Position numbers and translations under genes: made by a program. DNA of 64,000 bases, taken from assembly GCA_002344125.1 (NCBI GenBank), contig DDTQ01000008.1:129019-193018 (forward strand). Direction: 5' to 3'. The stretch comes from Ignavibacteria bacterium UBA2360 (GTDB taxonomy: Bacteria > Bacteroidota > Ignavibacteria > Tepidaquicellales > OLB5). The number at the start of each line of letters is the position of its first letter. Position 1 is the stretch's first letter. The notes below the pieces were generated by a model. That model ran no database searches and was not told the origin of the DNA. It worked only from the letters and a program-made list of their open reading frames with translations. Shown here in pieces: positions 15,680 to 25,046 of this stretch.

Positions 15680-17116
15680 GTGATAAAGAACTATATTAAC
15701 GGTGAATTACTTGAACCGGTATCGGAGAAATACTTCGATAACTACGACCCTGCAATAGGTGAAGCGTACGGTATTGTGCCTGATTCCGATGAGCGGGATG
15801 TTGAGCTGGCTGTAGCCGCAGCGGAAGCTGCTTTCCCCGCATGGGCGGCAACGCCGCCGGATGAACGTTCGCGTATTATGTTCAAAATTGCGGAGCTTAT
15901 CAAACGCGATCTTGCTGAGTTCGCAAGGGCTGAATGCATCGATAACGGCAAACCGCTGACGCTTGCTAAGACAGTTGATATTCCACGAGCTATTAAAAAT
16001 TTCGAGTTCTTCGCATCTGCAATACATGGTTTTGCAAGTGAGGCTCACCAGATGGATAATGAAGCGGTAAATTATACTTTGCGCAATCCCGTTGGGATTA
16101 TTGGCGCAATTTCACCGTGGAACCTGCCGTTGTACCTGTTTACATGGAAGATCGCACCGGCACTTATCACCGGAAATTGCGTAATTGCAAAACCATCTGA
16201 GATAACACCAATGACAGCTTACCTGCTATCGGATGCATGCATTGAAGCAGGTTTGCCTGAAGGGGTGCTGAATATTGTGCACGGTTACGGGCATAAAGTC
16301 GGCAGAGCCATAACAACACACCCCAAAATTAAAGCAATTACGTTCACAGGCGGCACAAAAACGGGATCTGATATTGCATCAGTTGCAGCGCCTATGTTTA
16401 AAAAGTTATCACTTGAGCTTGGAGGGAAAAATCCCAACATAATTTTTGCTGATGCGAATTACGAAAAGATGCTGAGCACAACGGTTATGTCATCATTCCG
16501 CAACCAGGGTGAAATTTGCCTTTGCGGTTCGAGAGTGTTTGTTGAAAAGCCAATTTACGATAAATTCAAAAATGATTTTGTTGAACGAACAAAGGCATTG
16601 AAAATTGGCGATCCGCTTCAAAATGATACTGACCAGGGAGCGATAGTATCAAAAGAGCACATGGAAAAAGTGCTGAGTTACATCAAGCTGGCACAGGATG
16701 AAGGCGGCACAGTACTTTGCGGCGGGAATCAGTTCATACCAGAAGGCAGATGTGATAACGGCTGGTTTATTGAACCTACTATTATTGAGGGTTTGGCATA
16801 TAATTGCAGAACGAATCAGGAGGAAATTTTCGGTCCGGTTGTGACAATAACTCCCTTTGAAACCGAAGAAGAAGTATTAATGATGGCAAACAGTACTGAG
16901 TATGGGCTGGCATCAATTATTTGGACGGAAAATATTTCACGGGCACACAGGATGGCGGCAAATATTCAGACCGGAATAGTTTGGATAAATTGCTGGATGG
17001 TGCGCGACCTGCGCACGCCGTTCGGCGGAATGAAATCATCCGGCATCGGCAGGGAAGGCGGAATGGAAGCATTAAGATTTTTTACTGAACTCAAGAATGT
17101 CTGTGTGAAATTGTAA
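15680..17116 (+). CDS. Aldehyde dehydrogenase, 2-aminomuconate-semialdehyde type
   Basis: A 478-aa NAD-dependent aldehyde dehydrogenase. ISPWNLPLYLFTWKIAPAL, ITFTGGTKTGSDIA, LSLELGGKNPNIIF (Glu about 246), SSFRNQGEICLCGSRVFV (nucleophile about C280), EEIFGPVVTITPF and WINCWMVRDLRTPFGGMKSS are as expected for the ALDH8/2-aminomuconate or 2-hydroxymuconate semialdehyde dehydrogenase group. The NCW...PFGGMKSSGIGREG segment is especially typical. It would oxidise 2-aminomuconate 6-semialdehyde to 2-aminomuconate in tryptophan breakdown, consistent with tryptophan dioxygenase upstream. The start is GTG 15680. Confidence 0.85.
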   Translation: MIKNYINGELLEPVSEKYFDNYDPAIGEAYGIVPDSDERDVELAVAAAEAAFPAWAATPPDERSRIMFKIAELIKRDLAEFARAECIDNGKPLTLAKTVDIPRAIKNFEFFASAIHGFASEAHQMDNEAVNYTLRNPVGIIGAISPWNLPLYLFTWKIAPALITGNCVIAKPSEITPMTAYLLSDACIEAGLPEGVLNIVHGYGHKVGRAITTHPKIKAITFTGGTKTGSDIASVAAPMFKKLSLELGGKNPNIIFADANYEKMLSTTVMSSFRNQGEICLCGSRVFVEKPIYDKFKNDFVERTKALKIGDPLQNDTDQGAIVSKEHMEKVLSYIKLAQDEGGTVLCGGNQFIPEGRCDNGWFIEPTIIEGLAYNCRTNQEEIFGPVVTITPFETEEEVLMMANSTEYGLASIIWTENISRAHRMAANIQTGIVWINCWMVRDLRTPFGGMKSSGIGREGGMEALRFFTELKNVCVKL

Positions 17117-17124
17117 AATTTTAT

Positions 17125-19686
17125 ATGAGTTATTTTAAATTAAAAATAAATTCCATATTAGCGGTCTATTTGTTATCTCTTATAATATCCATTTTCATTG
17201 TACCAACGCTAACAGATTTAAATTCTTTCAAACAATTCATTGCAAATCCGGACATTTATCATTTGATAGGTATCATTTCTATTTATTTGTTGATTTTGCT
17301 GATTTCCTTCAAAAGACTCCAAGTGCTAACAAACAGATTCATAAACAGTCTATCCTTACGTATTTGTTCATTTTCATACATTGATTTTGCAATATGGTTT
17401 TCATTATTTTTTATCGTTAACGCAATTACTTTTAATGCAGAGAGCCTTTATACTATGTATAATTTTGCTTGGGTAATATTTTCATTGATTGTCATTTCTC
17501 TAGTATCTCTTCTAATTTTATTTTTTACAACAAAGTCGACAAAAATACAAGATAAGGAAATTCGTTTAGAATCTTATTCAGATAATCCGATATTACAAGC
17601 GAAACAGGATCTATTAAATAGGCGTGAATTTGTAAACAGTTTCTCAAATGAATTAAAAAGTCTATTAGTATATGATGAATATTCGTTTGTTTTTGGGCTA
17701 TATGGTAGTTGGGGAGAAGGAAAAACATCCTTTATAAATCTTGTAAAAGAAACAATTCAGAACGACAAAAATTTTATGATTGTCGAATTTAATCCTTGGC
17801 AATATAAAGATAAACAAGCAATTATATATGCTTTTTTTAATGAAATTGAAAATCAAATTAGTAACTCATACATTTTATCAAATTTTTCCAAAAGCATAAA
17901 AAAATATATTAAATTATTGTCGTTTGGATTTGTTAACATTGATCTAAAGTTGAATATTGATCTGGAGAGTGATAATTTCAGTGATGTAAAACAAGAAATT
18001 CAAAGCAAATTATACTTGATAAAAAAGAAATTAGTAATAATAATTGATGATTTGGATAGGCTGCAATTCGATGAGATAATGTTAATTTACAAAATAGTGT
18101 CTTTAAATGCAAAATTTAACAACATTTGTTTTGTGCTTTGTTTTGATCCGGTCAAAATTCGACAATATCTTGAGGCAAATAAATTTGAAAAGGATTATAT
18201 TGAAAAAATAGTTAATAAGGCATTCTATTTACCTCTTCCACCACAGAAAGCTATTGAGGAGTATTTGTTTAACGGAATAAGCGATATCTTACTCCAAAAC
18301 AAAGTGGGCGAGAACGATATTAACAGTTTTATTAAAGAATTCAGTTACAAGTATAATCTAAAAATAAGAGAACAATTTCAAAATATTAGAAATATTAAAT
18401 TGTTCCTGAATTGTATTAAGATAGATTTGCCGTTAATAATAAAGGAAATAAATGTTGTTGACTACTGTCTACTTGCAATAATCAAAACTTTTTATCCAAT
18501 GATTTTTGAGCATATTAAGAATCAACCAAATGATTTCATAAATACACCAATATCTGCTCAATACTCTTATAGAGAACTATTCTATGAAGATAGAAAAGGT
18601 GATGAGACTAACCAAAAACAAAGAATTGATGACTTGTTGTTAAAAGAGAAAAATTTACAATTAGTAAAATATTTGCTTTGCAGCTTGTTTCCTAAAATTA
18701 GTAATTTGTACAAAGCATTTGCAACAGAAAGGAATGAAGGCAAAGCAACTCAAAGATTTGAAAAAAGAATCTCCGATTCTGAATCATTTCACAAATATTT
18801 TCAACTTGATGTTAGAATCGATGAGATACCTGATTATTATATAGAGAAAAAGATATATAAATGGAATATTAGTTCAAAGGATTTTATAATTATGGATATT
18901 TCAGAATCCATAAAATTATTCATTGAAGATAGCAAATTAGATGAATTTCTTAGAAAGATTTCAATATTTAACAAATTAATTGAAGAAAATACAATTAAAC
19001 ATGTTATAGAGGCAATATGCTTAAATATGGAAATATTTCCTGATACTATAGATAGAAAGCATGTTTTTGGGTTATCTGAATATTATCGAGCTGAAGGCTT
19101 ATTCATGGAATTAATTAATGAAAGAGTAAAACCACTAGAAATGCAGCCACTATTAATTCAACTCATCAATACAGCTACACATATGCCGATAATTGTTTAT
19201 ATTGCTTTTAGCTGTATTAAAGAAAAGAATGATTTTTACAACGTCAATAAGAGTGTAAACAAAGATATTATCGTCAATGAAACTTTAAAAAAGTTAAGAA
19301 AACATTACATAATTAACAAAGTTAATATTTTTGAAGAGCTTAAACAATATAGAGAATTGACTTTTGTTTTATACCAATGGGCTGTAAATTGGAACTACGG
19401 TAATGAAAATCACTATGATGAAGTGAATAATTACATTTTATCAATTGTAAATCATGATTTCAATAGTTTTGTAGTTTTGATATTGAGGTTTAGTAGAGAA
19501 GATACAAAATGGCAAACTGAGAGTATTTTCTTTCAATTGGATGATTTAGTTAAGATGTGTGATATCAAAGAACTGAACTTATTGGCGAAAAAGTATTCTA
19601 AAACATCTGATATTGACTCTGAAATCTTGAAATACATTAATGAGTTTATCAATGCAAGCGACAACTTCATAAATAATAAAAGATAA
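17125..19686 (+). CDS. KAP family P-loop NTPase, membrane-anchored
   Basis: An 853-aa predicted membrane NTPase. N-terminal transmembrane segments lie at about 10-30, 45-62, 88-105 and 113-135. Walker A is GSWGEGKT at 194-201 and Walker B is LVIIIDDLDR at 303-312, with the DxxR-like DDLDR typical of KAP NTPases. EFNPWQYKDKQAIIYAFF after Walker A is another KAP hallmark. The C-terminal 400 residues are helical and unrecognised. KAP proteins include PifA of F plasmid, which excludes phage T7, so a phage-defence role is plausible. The gene is much more AT-rich than its neighbours and begins 8 nt after the ALDH stop, suggesting insertion by transfer. Confidence 0.88.
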   Translation: MSYFKLKINSILAVYLLSLIISIFIVPTLTDLNSFKQFIANPDIYHLIGIISIYLLILLISFKRLQVLTNRFINSLSLRICSFSYIDFAIWFSLFFIVNAITFNAESLYTMYNFAWVIFSLIVISLVSLLILFFTTKSTKIQDKEIRLESYSDNPILQAKQDLLNRREFVNSFSNELKSLLVYDEYSFVFGLYGSWGEGKTSFINLVKETIQNDKNFMIVEFNPWQYKDKQAIIYAFFNEIENQISNSYILSNFSKSIKKYIKLLSFGFVNIDLKLNIDLESDNFSDVKQEIQSKLYLIKKKLVIIIDDLDRLQFDEIMLIYKIVSLNAKFNNICFVLCFDPVKIRQYLEANKFEKDYIEKIVNKAFYLPLPPQKAIEEYLFNGISDILLQNKVGENDINSFIKEFSYKYNLKIREQFQNIRNIKLFLNCIKIDLPLIIKEINVVDYCLLAIIKTFYPMIFEHIKNQPNDFINTPISAQYSYRELFYEDRKGDETNQKQRIDDLLLKEKNLQLVKYLLCSLFPKISNLYKAFATERNEGKATQRFEKRISDSESFHKYFQLDVRIDEIPDYYIEKKIYKWNISSKDFIIMDISESIKLFIEDSKLDEFLRKISIFNKLIEENTIKHVIEAICLNMEIFPDTIDRKHVFGLSEYYRAEGLFMELINERVKPLEMQPLLIQLINTATHMPIIVYIAFSCIKEKNDFYNVNKSVNKDIIVNETLKKLRKHYIINKVNIFEELKQYRELTFVLYQWAVNWNYGNENHYDEVNNYILSIVNHDFNSFVVLILRFSREDTKWQTESIFFQLDDLVKMCDIKELNLLAKKYSKTSDIDSEILKYINEFINASDNFINNKR

Positions 19687-19690
19687 TCTT

Positions 19691-19804
19691 TTGTGCAATA
19701 TTGATACTGTTAAGTGGGTTAGAGAAGTCCGGGATAAGAATTCTGTAAAACACAAGAGGTTAACATTGAAAGAATTTGCTTTTGAACTGTCAAAAAAAGC
19801 TTAA
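19691..19804 (+). pseudogene. Antitoxin-like C-terminal remnant
   Basis: A 37-codon open frame from TTG 19691 reads DTVKWVREVRDK followed by a charged stretch and ELSKKA before the stop at 19802. This resembles the DxVKxxREIRDK helix of short (60-80 aa) antitoxin proteins that usually precede a PIN-domain toxin. No PIN gene follows, so it looks like the tail of a broken toxin-antitoxin pair, left behind after the KAP gene. A functional micro-protein is possible but less likely. Bases 19805-19972 hold nothing recognisable. Confidence 0.45.
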
Positions 19805-19972
19805 AAAAGCAATTTGTGGGAAAAAATTAATAAAGACAAAAAAATGACTCATTAAGGTTGGAGTTCTTTATTGAAAAATAGCCTCCTTTTTCGCATTTTT
19901 AAAATTAATATTATCCGGGGGGATTATGGTAAACTTAAATAGTTTTCTGTAAAATTAATTATATTTTTTCTT

Positions 19973-21625
19973 ATGCTAGGAATCTGTATAGAACTTAAAA
20001 CCTCCTGCAAACACTGCAGCTCACCTCTTATGCTTAATGCATTCACAGAAGATATTTTGTGCCCATCATGTTACAAGTTTAATGAATTTGATGGCGAAGA
20101 GTGGAAGAACCTGCTTGAAGATGCTATGCAGGAGGCTCCAAAGATGCAAATAGGCGAGGGTCAGCCTTCAACAATTATGCGGGGGCAGTACACATACCAG
20201 CTAATGTACGGAAGGCAGGAACCCCGGTGCGCTAAGTGCAAAACAAATATTGATGTTTCTAAAATTGAAGAGTACTCAGCAAAAGGAAAAGTTACCTGCA
20301 GCAAATGTTCCACTGAAATTTTCGTACGTAAATCAGATGAACTAATTGCGGAGAATTTTTCCAATGTGAAATACCTGGTTGGCGAAGATGACGACCAGTT
20401 AAAGAAAAATCCTGAACCCGGTAAACTTCCTACATCAGCTAAGCCGGTATTATTCACCTGCCCATCATGCGCGGGGAATCTTGAAATTGATGGCACCGAC
20501 CGTATGGTATCATGTAAATTCTGCGATTCACAGATATACCTGCCGGATGACCTTTGGTTGAGGCTCCACCCGGTAAAGGAAGTTTCACGGTGGTACATGT
20601 TAGTTGATGAAAACGCTTTACCGCCTGCCGGCAAAATGCCTGAATGGTATTACCTCTCAGATATGATTGCCGATAAAGATGGTAATATCTATTTCGCCAC
20701 AGCAAATGATGGTGAAAATGATTTTATGGTTTGGTCGCTTGATAAGAACCTGAACGCACGATGGATAAGAAAAGATATTAAGTTCCACTACGAAGACACC
20801 AGGCTGGAAATTTCGGCTGACGGTAATATCTATATTTATAATCCAAAGAGGCATTCATTGGTAAAGATAAGTTCAAAGGACGGCTCTCCAATGCAGAAGA
20901 TTGAAGGCAGCAAAGACCGCAAAAAATTAAATATGAAAGGCTGCAAGCGGCTTGTTGCATACCCGGATGGGACGCTGCTTGCGAACATCAATCATGTTTT
21001 TGCCCGTTTTAATGAAGATGGAGAGCGTGTTAAGTTGTGGGAAACGAAAAAATTCGGGCTGCTTTCTGCGGGAATTGGAGATGATATACCCGAAAGTGAC
21101 GGGGAATGGGCGCCCTATGTGAAAGATGTAGGATCGAGTCCCAAAAAGATCAACGGCGATTTCACATACATGAACATAGGTCTTGATGGCTATTTGTACA
21201 TGCTCGACAGAAGCTCAAGTGATGGCGAGCTTGCCAAGTACGAACTTTCCGGCGCGAAGGTATGGTCTAAATATATTCCGTTAAACTACAAAGAATGCCG
21301 GCCATGCCAGGATGAAAGAGGCTATATTTATATAATTGGAAGTGATGATAAATCCAACACAAGAGTTATCAGATATCACGTATCATCTGATTCTTTCGAA
21401 ACGATAATTGTTGACCTGATGGAAGGCGGCAAACTGCAGGAAGAAGATACAATAGCCGTGCTGCCGGATGGTACAATTTTCGCAGCAAAATTTCATAACA
21501 GGCTTAAAGTCTTTTCACCTTCAATGGAAATGATCTACCGCTCTGAGCAGAGTAAGGAAGATGATGAACTGGAGCTGAGAAGAAGGAAAGATAAAATTGA
21601 AAAAGACGAGGAGTTTGAAGACTGA
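19973..21625 (+). CDS. Zinc-ribbon plus beta-propeller protein
   Basis: A 550-aa cytosolic-looking protein. Three zinc ribbons come first: CKHC...CPSC (about 13-38), CAKC...CSKC (about 82-106) and CPSC...CKFC (about 163-185). From about residue 215 a repeated blade pattern appears (DKDGNIYFATAND, ISADGNIYIYNPK, VAYPDGTLLANI, GLDGYLYMLDRSS, DERGYIYIIGSDD, VLPDGTIFAAKF), giving about six blades of an NHL/SMP-30-like propeller. A charged EDDELELRRRKDKIEKDEEF tail ends it. The architecture is unusual and I do not recognise a named family. Its TGA overlaps the ATG of the FAD gene, so they are coupled. Confidence 0.75.
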   Translation: MLGICIELKTSCKHCSSPLMLNAFTEDILCPSCYKFNEFDGEEWKNLLEDAMQEAPKMQIGEGQPSTIMRGQYTYQLMYGRQEPRCAKCKTNIDVSKIEEYSAKGKVTCSKCSTEIFVRKSDELIAENFSNVKYLVGEDDDQLKKNPEPGKLPTSAKPVLFTCPSCAGNLEIDGTDRMVSCKFCDSQIYLPDDLWLRLHPVKEVSRWYMLVDENALPPAGKMPEWYYLSDMIADKDGNIYFATANDGENDFMVWSLDKNLNARWIRKDIKFHYEDTRLEISADGNIYIYNPKRHSLVKISSKDGSPMQKIEGSKDRKKLNMKGCKRLVAYPDGTLLANINHVFARFNEDGERVKLWETKKFGLLSAGIGDDIPESDGEWAPYVKDVGSSPKKINGDFTYMNIGLDGYLYMLDRSSSDGELAKYELSGAKVWSKYIPLNYKECRPCQDERGYIYIIGSDDKSNTRVIRYHVSSDSFETIIVDLMEGGKLQEEDTIAVLPDGTIFAAKFHNRLKVFSPSMEMIYRSEQSKEDDELELRRRKDKIEKDEEFED

Positions 21626-22740
21626 TGATCTCCTTTTGGGAAAAAAATTCGTTTCTTCACTACGATGTCATTATCGTTGGCAGCGGAATACTTGGACTTT
21701 CGACAGCATGTGAGATAAAAGAAAAGTTTCCGGGTAAGGATATCCTGGTGCTTGAGCGCGGCATTTTTCCTACGGGCGCAAGCACCAAGAACGCAGGATT
21801 TCTGTGCTTCGGCTCACTGACTGAAATACTGGCTGATATCAAGAGCAAAGGTGAACAGGAAACTATCAGCCTGGTTGAAAAAAGATGGAAAGGCATAAAT
21901 TACCTGAAGGAAAGGCTCTCTGAAAACAGGATTGGCTATCACTGCTACGGCGGATATGACCTGCTTGATACACCGCGCTCCAGCGCAATAAGAGAAATTG
22001 ATCGCGTAAACGCGCTGTTAAGGCAGATTTTCGATAAAGATGTGTTTGAAGTCTCCGACAGCAGAATCAGTGAATTCGGATTCAATGCGGAACTTGTATC
22101 TCATATGGTTTACTCTCCGCTGGAAGCTCAGATCGATACTGGCGAAATGATGAAGACACTCATTAAGTACGCGCAATTTTTAGGAATTCAGATCATTAAC
22201 GGAGCGGAAGTAAAGGAGGCAGCTGAGGGTAAAGTTACAGTCTGGCACTCCGCCATGGATGAGTCAATTGTTTTTAAAGGCGAAAGGATAGTGATCTGCG
22301 CCAACGCATTTGTGAATAAGATCCTGCCTGAGCTTGCTGTTAAGCCCGGAAGGGGACAGGTGATTATTACAAATGAAATTGAAGAACTCAAGTTCAAAGG
22401 AATATTCCATTACAATGAGGGATATTATTATTTCAGGAATTTCGGCGACAGAGTAATTTTAGGAGGCGGAAGGAATCTTGATTTTACTAAAGAGGAATCA
22501 TACGACTTCAGTTACAACGATATGATACTTGAGGACCTTAAAAGTAAGCTCGATACAATGATACTCCCTGGGGTGAATTATAAAATTACCGATAAATGGA
22601 CGGGGATAATGGGCTTCACCGAAAACAAACTGCCTGAAATTAAGGTTATTGATGGTAGTACTATTGCAGCCCTAAGCTGTAACGGTATGGGAATTGCGCT
22701 TTCGGGCTACATAGCCCGCGAAATTGTTTCACTTTTGTGA
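21625..22740 (+). CDS. FAD-dependent oxidoreductase, DAO family
   Basis: A 371-aa flavoprotein of the D-amino-acid oxidase/glycine oxidase superfamily. The FAD Rossmann motif is DVIIVGSGILGLSTACEI (about 14-31), followed by LVLERGIFPTGASTKNAGF, the loop near the flavin, GEMMKTLIKYA, PGRGQVIITNEI, YYYFRNFGDRVILGGGRN, and a C-terminal IAALSCNGMGIALSGYIA. The amine substrate is unknown. Translation starts at ATG 21625 overlapping the stop of the propeller gene (TGATG), which implies related roles. The 3' end overlaps the convergent HEAT gene by 12 nt. Confidence 0.85.
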   Translation: MISFWEKNSFLHYDVIIVGSGILGLSTACEIKEKFPGKDILVLERGIFPTGASTKNAGFLCFGSLTEILADIKSKGEQETISLVEKRWKGINYLKERLSENRIGYHCYGGYDLLDTPRSSAIREIDRVNALLRQIFDKDVFEVSDSRISEFGFNAELVSHMVYSPLEAQIDTGEMMKTLIKYAQFLGIQIINGAEVKEAAEGKVTVWHSAMDESIVFKGERIVICANAFVNKILPELAVKPGRGQVIITNEIEELKFKGIFHYNEGYYYFRNFGDRVILGGGRNLDFTKEESYDFSYNDMILEDLKSKLDTMILPGVNYKITDKWTGIMGFTENKLPEIKVIDGSTIAALSCNGMGIALSGYIAREIVSLL

Positions 22741-23265
22741 ATTGAACTTATGTTTTGCAATTTCTTTAAGCACCATTTTCGCCCTTGCTCTAAGCCCCGG
22801 CGTGGAGTCTTTCTTAAGCAAATTTATCGTTTGTTCCAGTTCGCTCAATAGCTCAGGGTATTGCGCTGCAATTTTTGCAGCAACCGTCATGGCAAAACAG
22901 CGAACAGCAATTTTTTCATTGGGGTCAGCTATATACTTTATAGAATGGTCAAATACTTTTGCCCTGTATCTCACGGGGATATTAAGAAACTGCAGTACAC
23001 GTATGACATTTCTTTTTACCGCAACGTGAATATCCTTTTCATCCAGTTTATTAACGATTTTACCTATATTCTTTTCAACAAGCTTTGGATGATTTTCTCC
23101 AATTTCGCTGAGCACCCATGAAACGCGTTGTACTACACGGTACTCATCATTTAAAAAAATATATAAAAACTGCCTGAACCGGTCTTCATCATTACCGATC
23201 CAGGCAGCTATTTTTAATACTTGCTTTTTGGAGTGCTCCTTCAAAACTTCTTCGCGGATATCCAT
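22729..23265 (-). CDS. HEAT-repeat-like protein
   Basis: A 178-aa all-helical protein with repeated amphipathic pairs (NDEYRVVQRVSWVLSEIGEN, KDIHVAVKRNVIRVLQF, PNEKIAVRCFAMTVAAKIAA, PGLRARAKMVLKEIAK), consistent with HEAT/ARM-type repeats. Such proteins act as binding scaffolds; partner unknown. It follows the DinB gene by 11 nt on the same strand and probably shares its transcript. Confidence 0.75.
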   Translation of the reverse strand: MDIREEVLKEHSKKQVLKIAAWIGNDEDRFRQFLYIFLNDEYRVVQRVSWVLSEIGENHPKLVEKNIGKIVNKLDEKDIHVAVKRNVIRVLQFLNIPVRYRAKVFDHSIKYIADPNEKIAVRCFAMTVAAKIAAQYPELLSELEQTINLLKKDSTPGLRARAKMVLKEIAKHKFNSQK

Positions 23266-23276
23266 TTTTTCAGTAA

Positions 23277-23777
23277 TTACATGTTTGCTTCATCAGCGGT
23301 TGGTCCGTACATACTTGGCAGGGAAATATCGAGCAGCCTCAAATATACACCAAGCTGCGCGCGGTGGTGCACTTCGTGATTGAATACAAATGAACGCAGT
23401 ACAGCGGCTTTTGGAAGAGTAAAAAATACCTGTTCGCCGTTTCGCATTGTCCAGTTTTCCATAAACTTCGCGTCATCAGCTTTTTTCAAACACTCGGCAG
23501 CTTTTGCCACCTGTTCATCAAAGTTTTTTACAAGTTCTTCTGTTGTTTTTGGTAAAACGGGTTTATATTCCCATTTTGCAAAGTCAAGTTCATCCTGCTC
23601 AAGCGTAACCATTGTCCACCCAAGGAGCTCAGAAACATGGTGGGCAAGATTGCCGAGCTTCATCGATTTCGCGTGCGGGGTCCAGTCGGCTTTATCCATT
23701 GGCACTCGTTCAAGCAGCTTTCTTGTTGCGGCAGCTTCCTGCTGAAGCTCCGCGATAAAAACTTCATTCATTCCCAT
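23277..23777 (-). CDS. DinB family protein
   Basis: A 166-aa four-helix-bundle protein. FIAELQQEAAATRKLLERVP, DWTPHAKSMKLGNLAHHVSE and FNHEVHHRAQLGVYLRLL give the three histidines expected for the DinB/YfiT metal site (HH near 49-50 and HEVHH near 133-137). DinB-like proteins are metal-binding and some are thiol transferases; no specific substrate can be read. MG at 23777 or M at 23771 could be the start. First gene of a minus-strand pair with the HEAT protein. Confidence 0.85.
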   Translation of the reverse strand: MGMNEVFIAELQQEAAATRKLLERVPMDKADWTPHAKSMKLGNLAHHVSELLGWTMVTLEQDELDFAKWEYKPVLPKTTEELVKNFDEQVAKAAECLKKADDAKFMENWTMRNGEQVFFTLPKAAVLRSFVFNHEVHHRAQLGVYLRLLDISLPSMYGPTADEANM

Positions 23778-23895
23778 AATTGTAGTATTTTATTGAATTA
23801 TTAAATATCGGAAAGGTAAAATAACTTTTTGGTGCCGCAGTATCAATGAACTTCGAAATGAAGAGTTTAATTTTTTTAAATGCGGAACTTTACAA

Positions 23896-23926
23896 TTGTT
23901 TTTGCACTACAATATTCATAATTTTG
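23896..23926 (+). promoter_or_regulatory. Bacteroidota-type promoter for the 23970 gene
   Basis: TTG at 23896-23898 (within TTGTTT) and TAATTTTG at 23919-23926 are separated by 20 nt, matching the Bacteroidota sigma-ABfr consensus (TTG, about 19-21 nt, TAnnTTTG). The -7 element ends 43 nt before the ATG at 23970. Confidence 0.6.
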
Positions 23927-23969
23927 TTAACTATTGGGAGGCTGAAAGTCCCTGTTAAATTGCTGAAAA

Positions 23970-25046
23970 ATGAAAAAAATAGCGGTTTTACTGTTTCTAG
24001 TGTTTGCTGTATCAAATATTCTTGCCGGAGACCCCAGCTGGTACAGGTTAATGAAGGGTACTATTGATAACTACCCGGTAACCATGAGCATTGTCAAGTT
24101 TGGTGAAGAAGTCCGCGGTTTCTACTATTATGATAAATATAAACAGCCCATGGATGTTTATGGTACTGTAAATGGAGATTCAATTTCACTCTATTCATAT
24201 TCAGGCTACGATGATACAGAATCGTTTAAGGGAGTTTTGAAGGGTTCCGGTTATTCAGGTAAATGGGATAAACCTTCACAGAATAAAGTGTTTAATTTTT
24301 CACTTACTACCGCGAAAGATGAAAGCAGTAAGTTTGAATTTGTTTATGTGGAAGGCAAAGAAAAACTGTTTAAGGATCTCGACGCTCCGTTCTGTAATTA
24401 CACAGAAGGCACAATATGGCCAAGTGATAATTACACGAACGCTCAATTCATTAGAGATTACATCCTTAAATCCAAGAAGATGAAAACAGGAGCCTCTGCA
24501 ATCGGCGAACAGATGCTTGCCAATAAGAAGAAATATATGAAAGATTTCAGGGAAAATAACAAGGATCTTAACCGTGATGATATGGGTGAAGGTTGGAGTT
24601 ACTCCATGGAAGACCAGAATATTGTTATTCCTGTGTTCTATAATGACAAGCTTTTTGTACTTTCAGATTTTTACTATTCATTTACAGGCGGTGCCCACGG
24701 AAATTACGGAACCGGGTTTACAAACCTTGACCTTAAACGCAAAAAGGTGCTTGCTATAGATGATGTAGTAACGAAGAAGGGAATTGAAAAACTTCCGGCA
24801 CTGCTGGAGAAATATTTCAAGCTGCAAAGAGGTGTGCCCCCGGAAAAATCATTGCAGGAGGCGGGATTGTTTATTGATACAATCCCCGTAAATGATAATT
24901 TCATGATCGCTCCCGGCAGCATAATGTTTAATTACGTGCCGTATGAGATCGCATCTTATGCGGATGGTGAGATAAAAATAACTATTCCGTTCAGTGAAAT
25001 TTCTGATTTCATTAAACCCGAAGTAAAGGATCTGTTTAAAGAATAA
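23970..25046 (+). CDS. Secreted DUF4163/DUF3298 (RsiV-like) protein
   Basis: A 358-aa exported protein with a signal peptide (KKIAVLLFLVFAVSNILA). The first part (about 20-110) has aromatic-rich beta strands (YPVTMSIVKFGEEVRGFYYY). The C-terminal half matches the DUF4163-DUF3298 pair found in RsiV and related envelope proteins: YSFTGGAHGNYGTGFTNLDL, KKVLAIDDVVTKKG, and an end FNYVPYEIASYADGEIKITI. RsiV binds lysozyme in Bacillus, but here only the fold relation is supported. TAA overlaps the ATG of the RidA gene. Confidence 0.8.
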   Translation: MKKIAVLLFLVFAVSNILAGDPSWYRLMKGTIDNYPVTMSIVKFGEEVRGFYYYDKYKQPMDVYGTVNGDSISLYSYSGYDDTESFKGVLKGSGYSGKWDKPSQNKVFNFSLTTAKDESSKFEFVYVEGKEKLFKDLDAPFCNYTEGTIWPSDNYTNAQFIRDYILKSKKMKTGASAIGEQMLANKKKYMKDFRENNKDLNRDDMGEGWSYSMEDQNIVIPVFYNDKLFVLSDFYYSFTGGAHGNYGTGFTNLDLKRKKVLAIDDVVTKKGIEKLPALLEKYFKLQRGVPPEKSLQEAGLFIDTIPVNDNFMIAPGSIMFNYVPYEIASYADGEIKITIPFSEISDFIKPEVKDLFKE

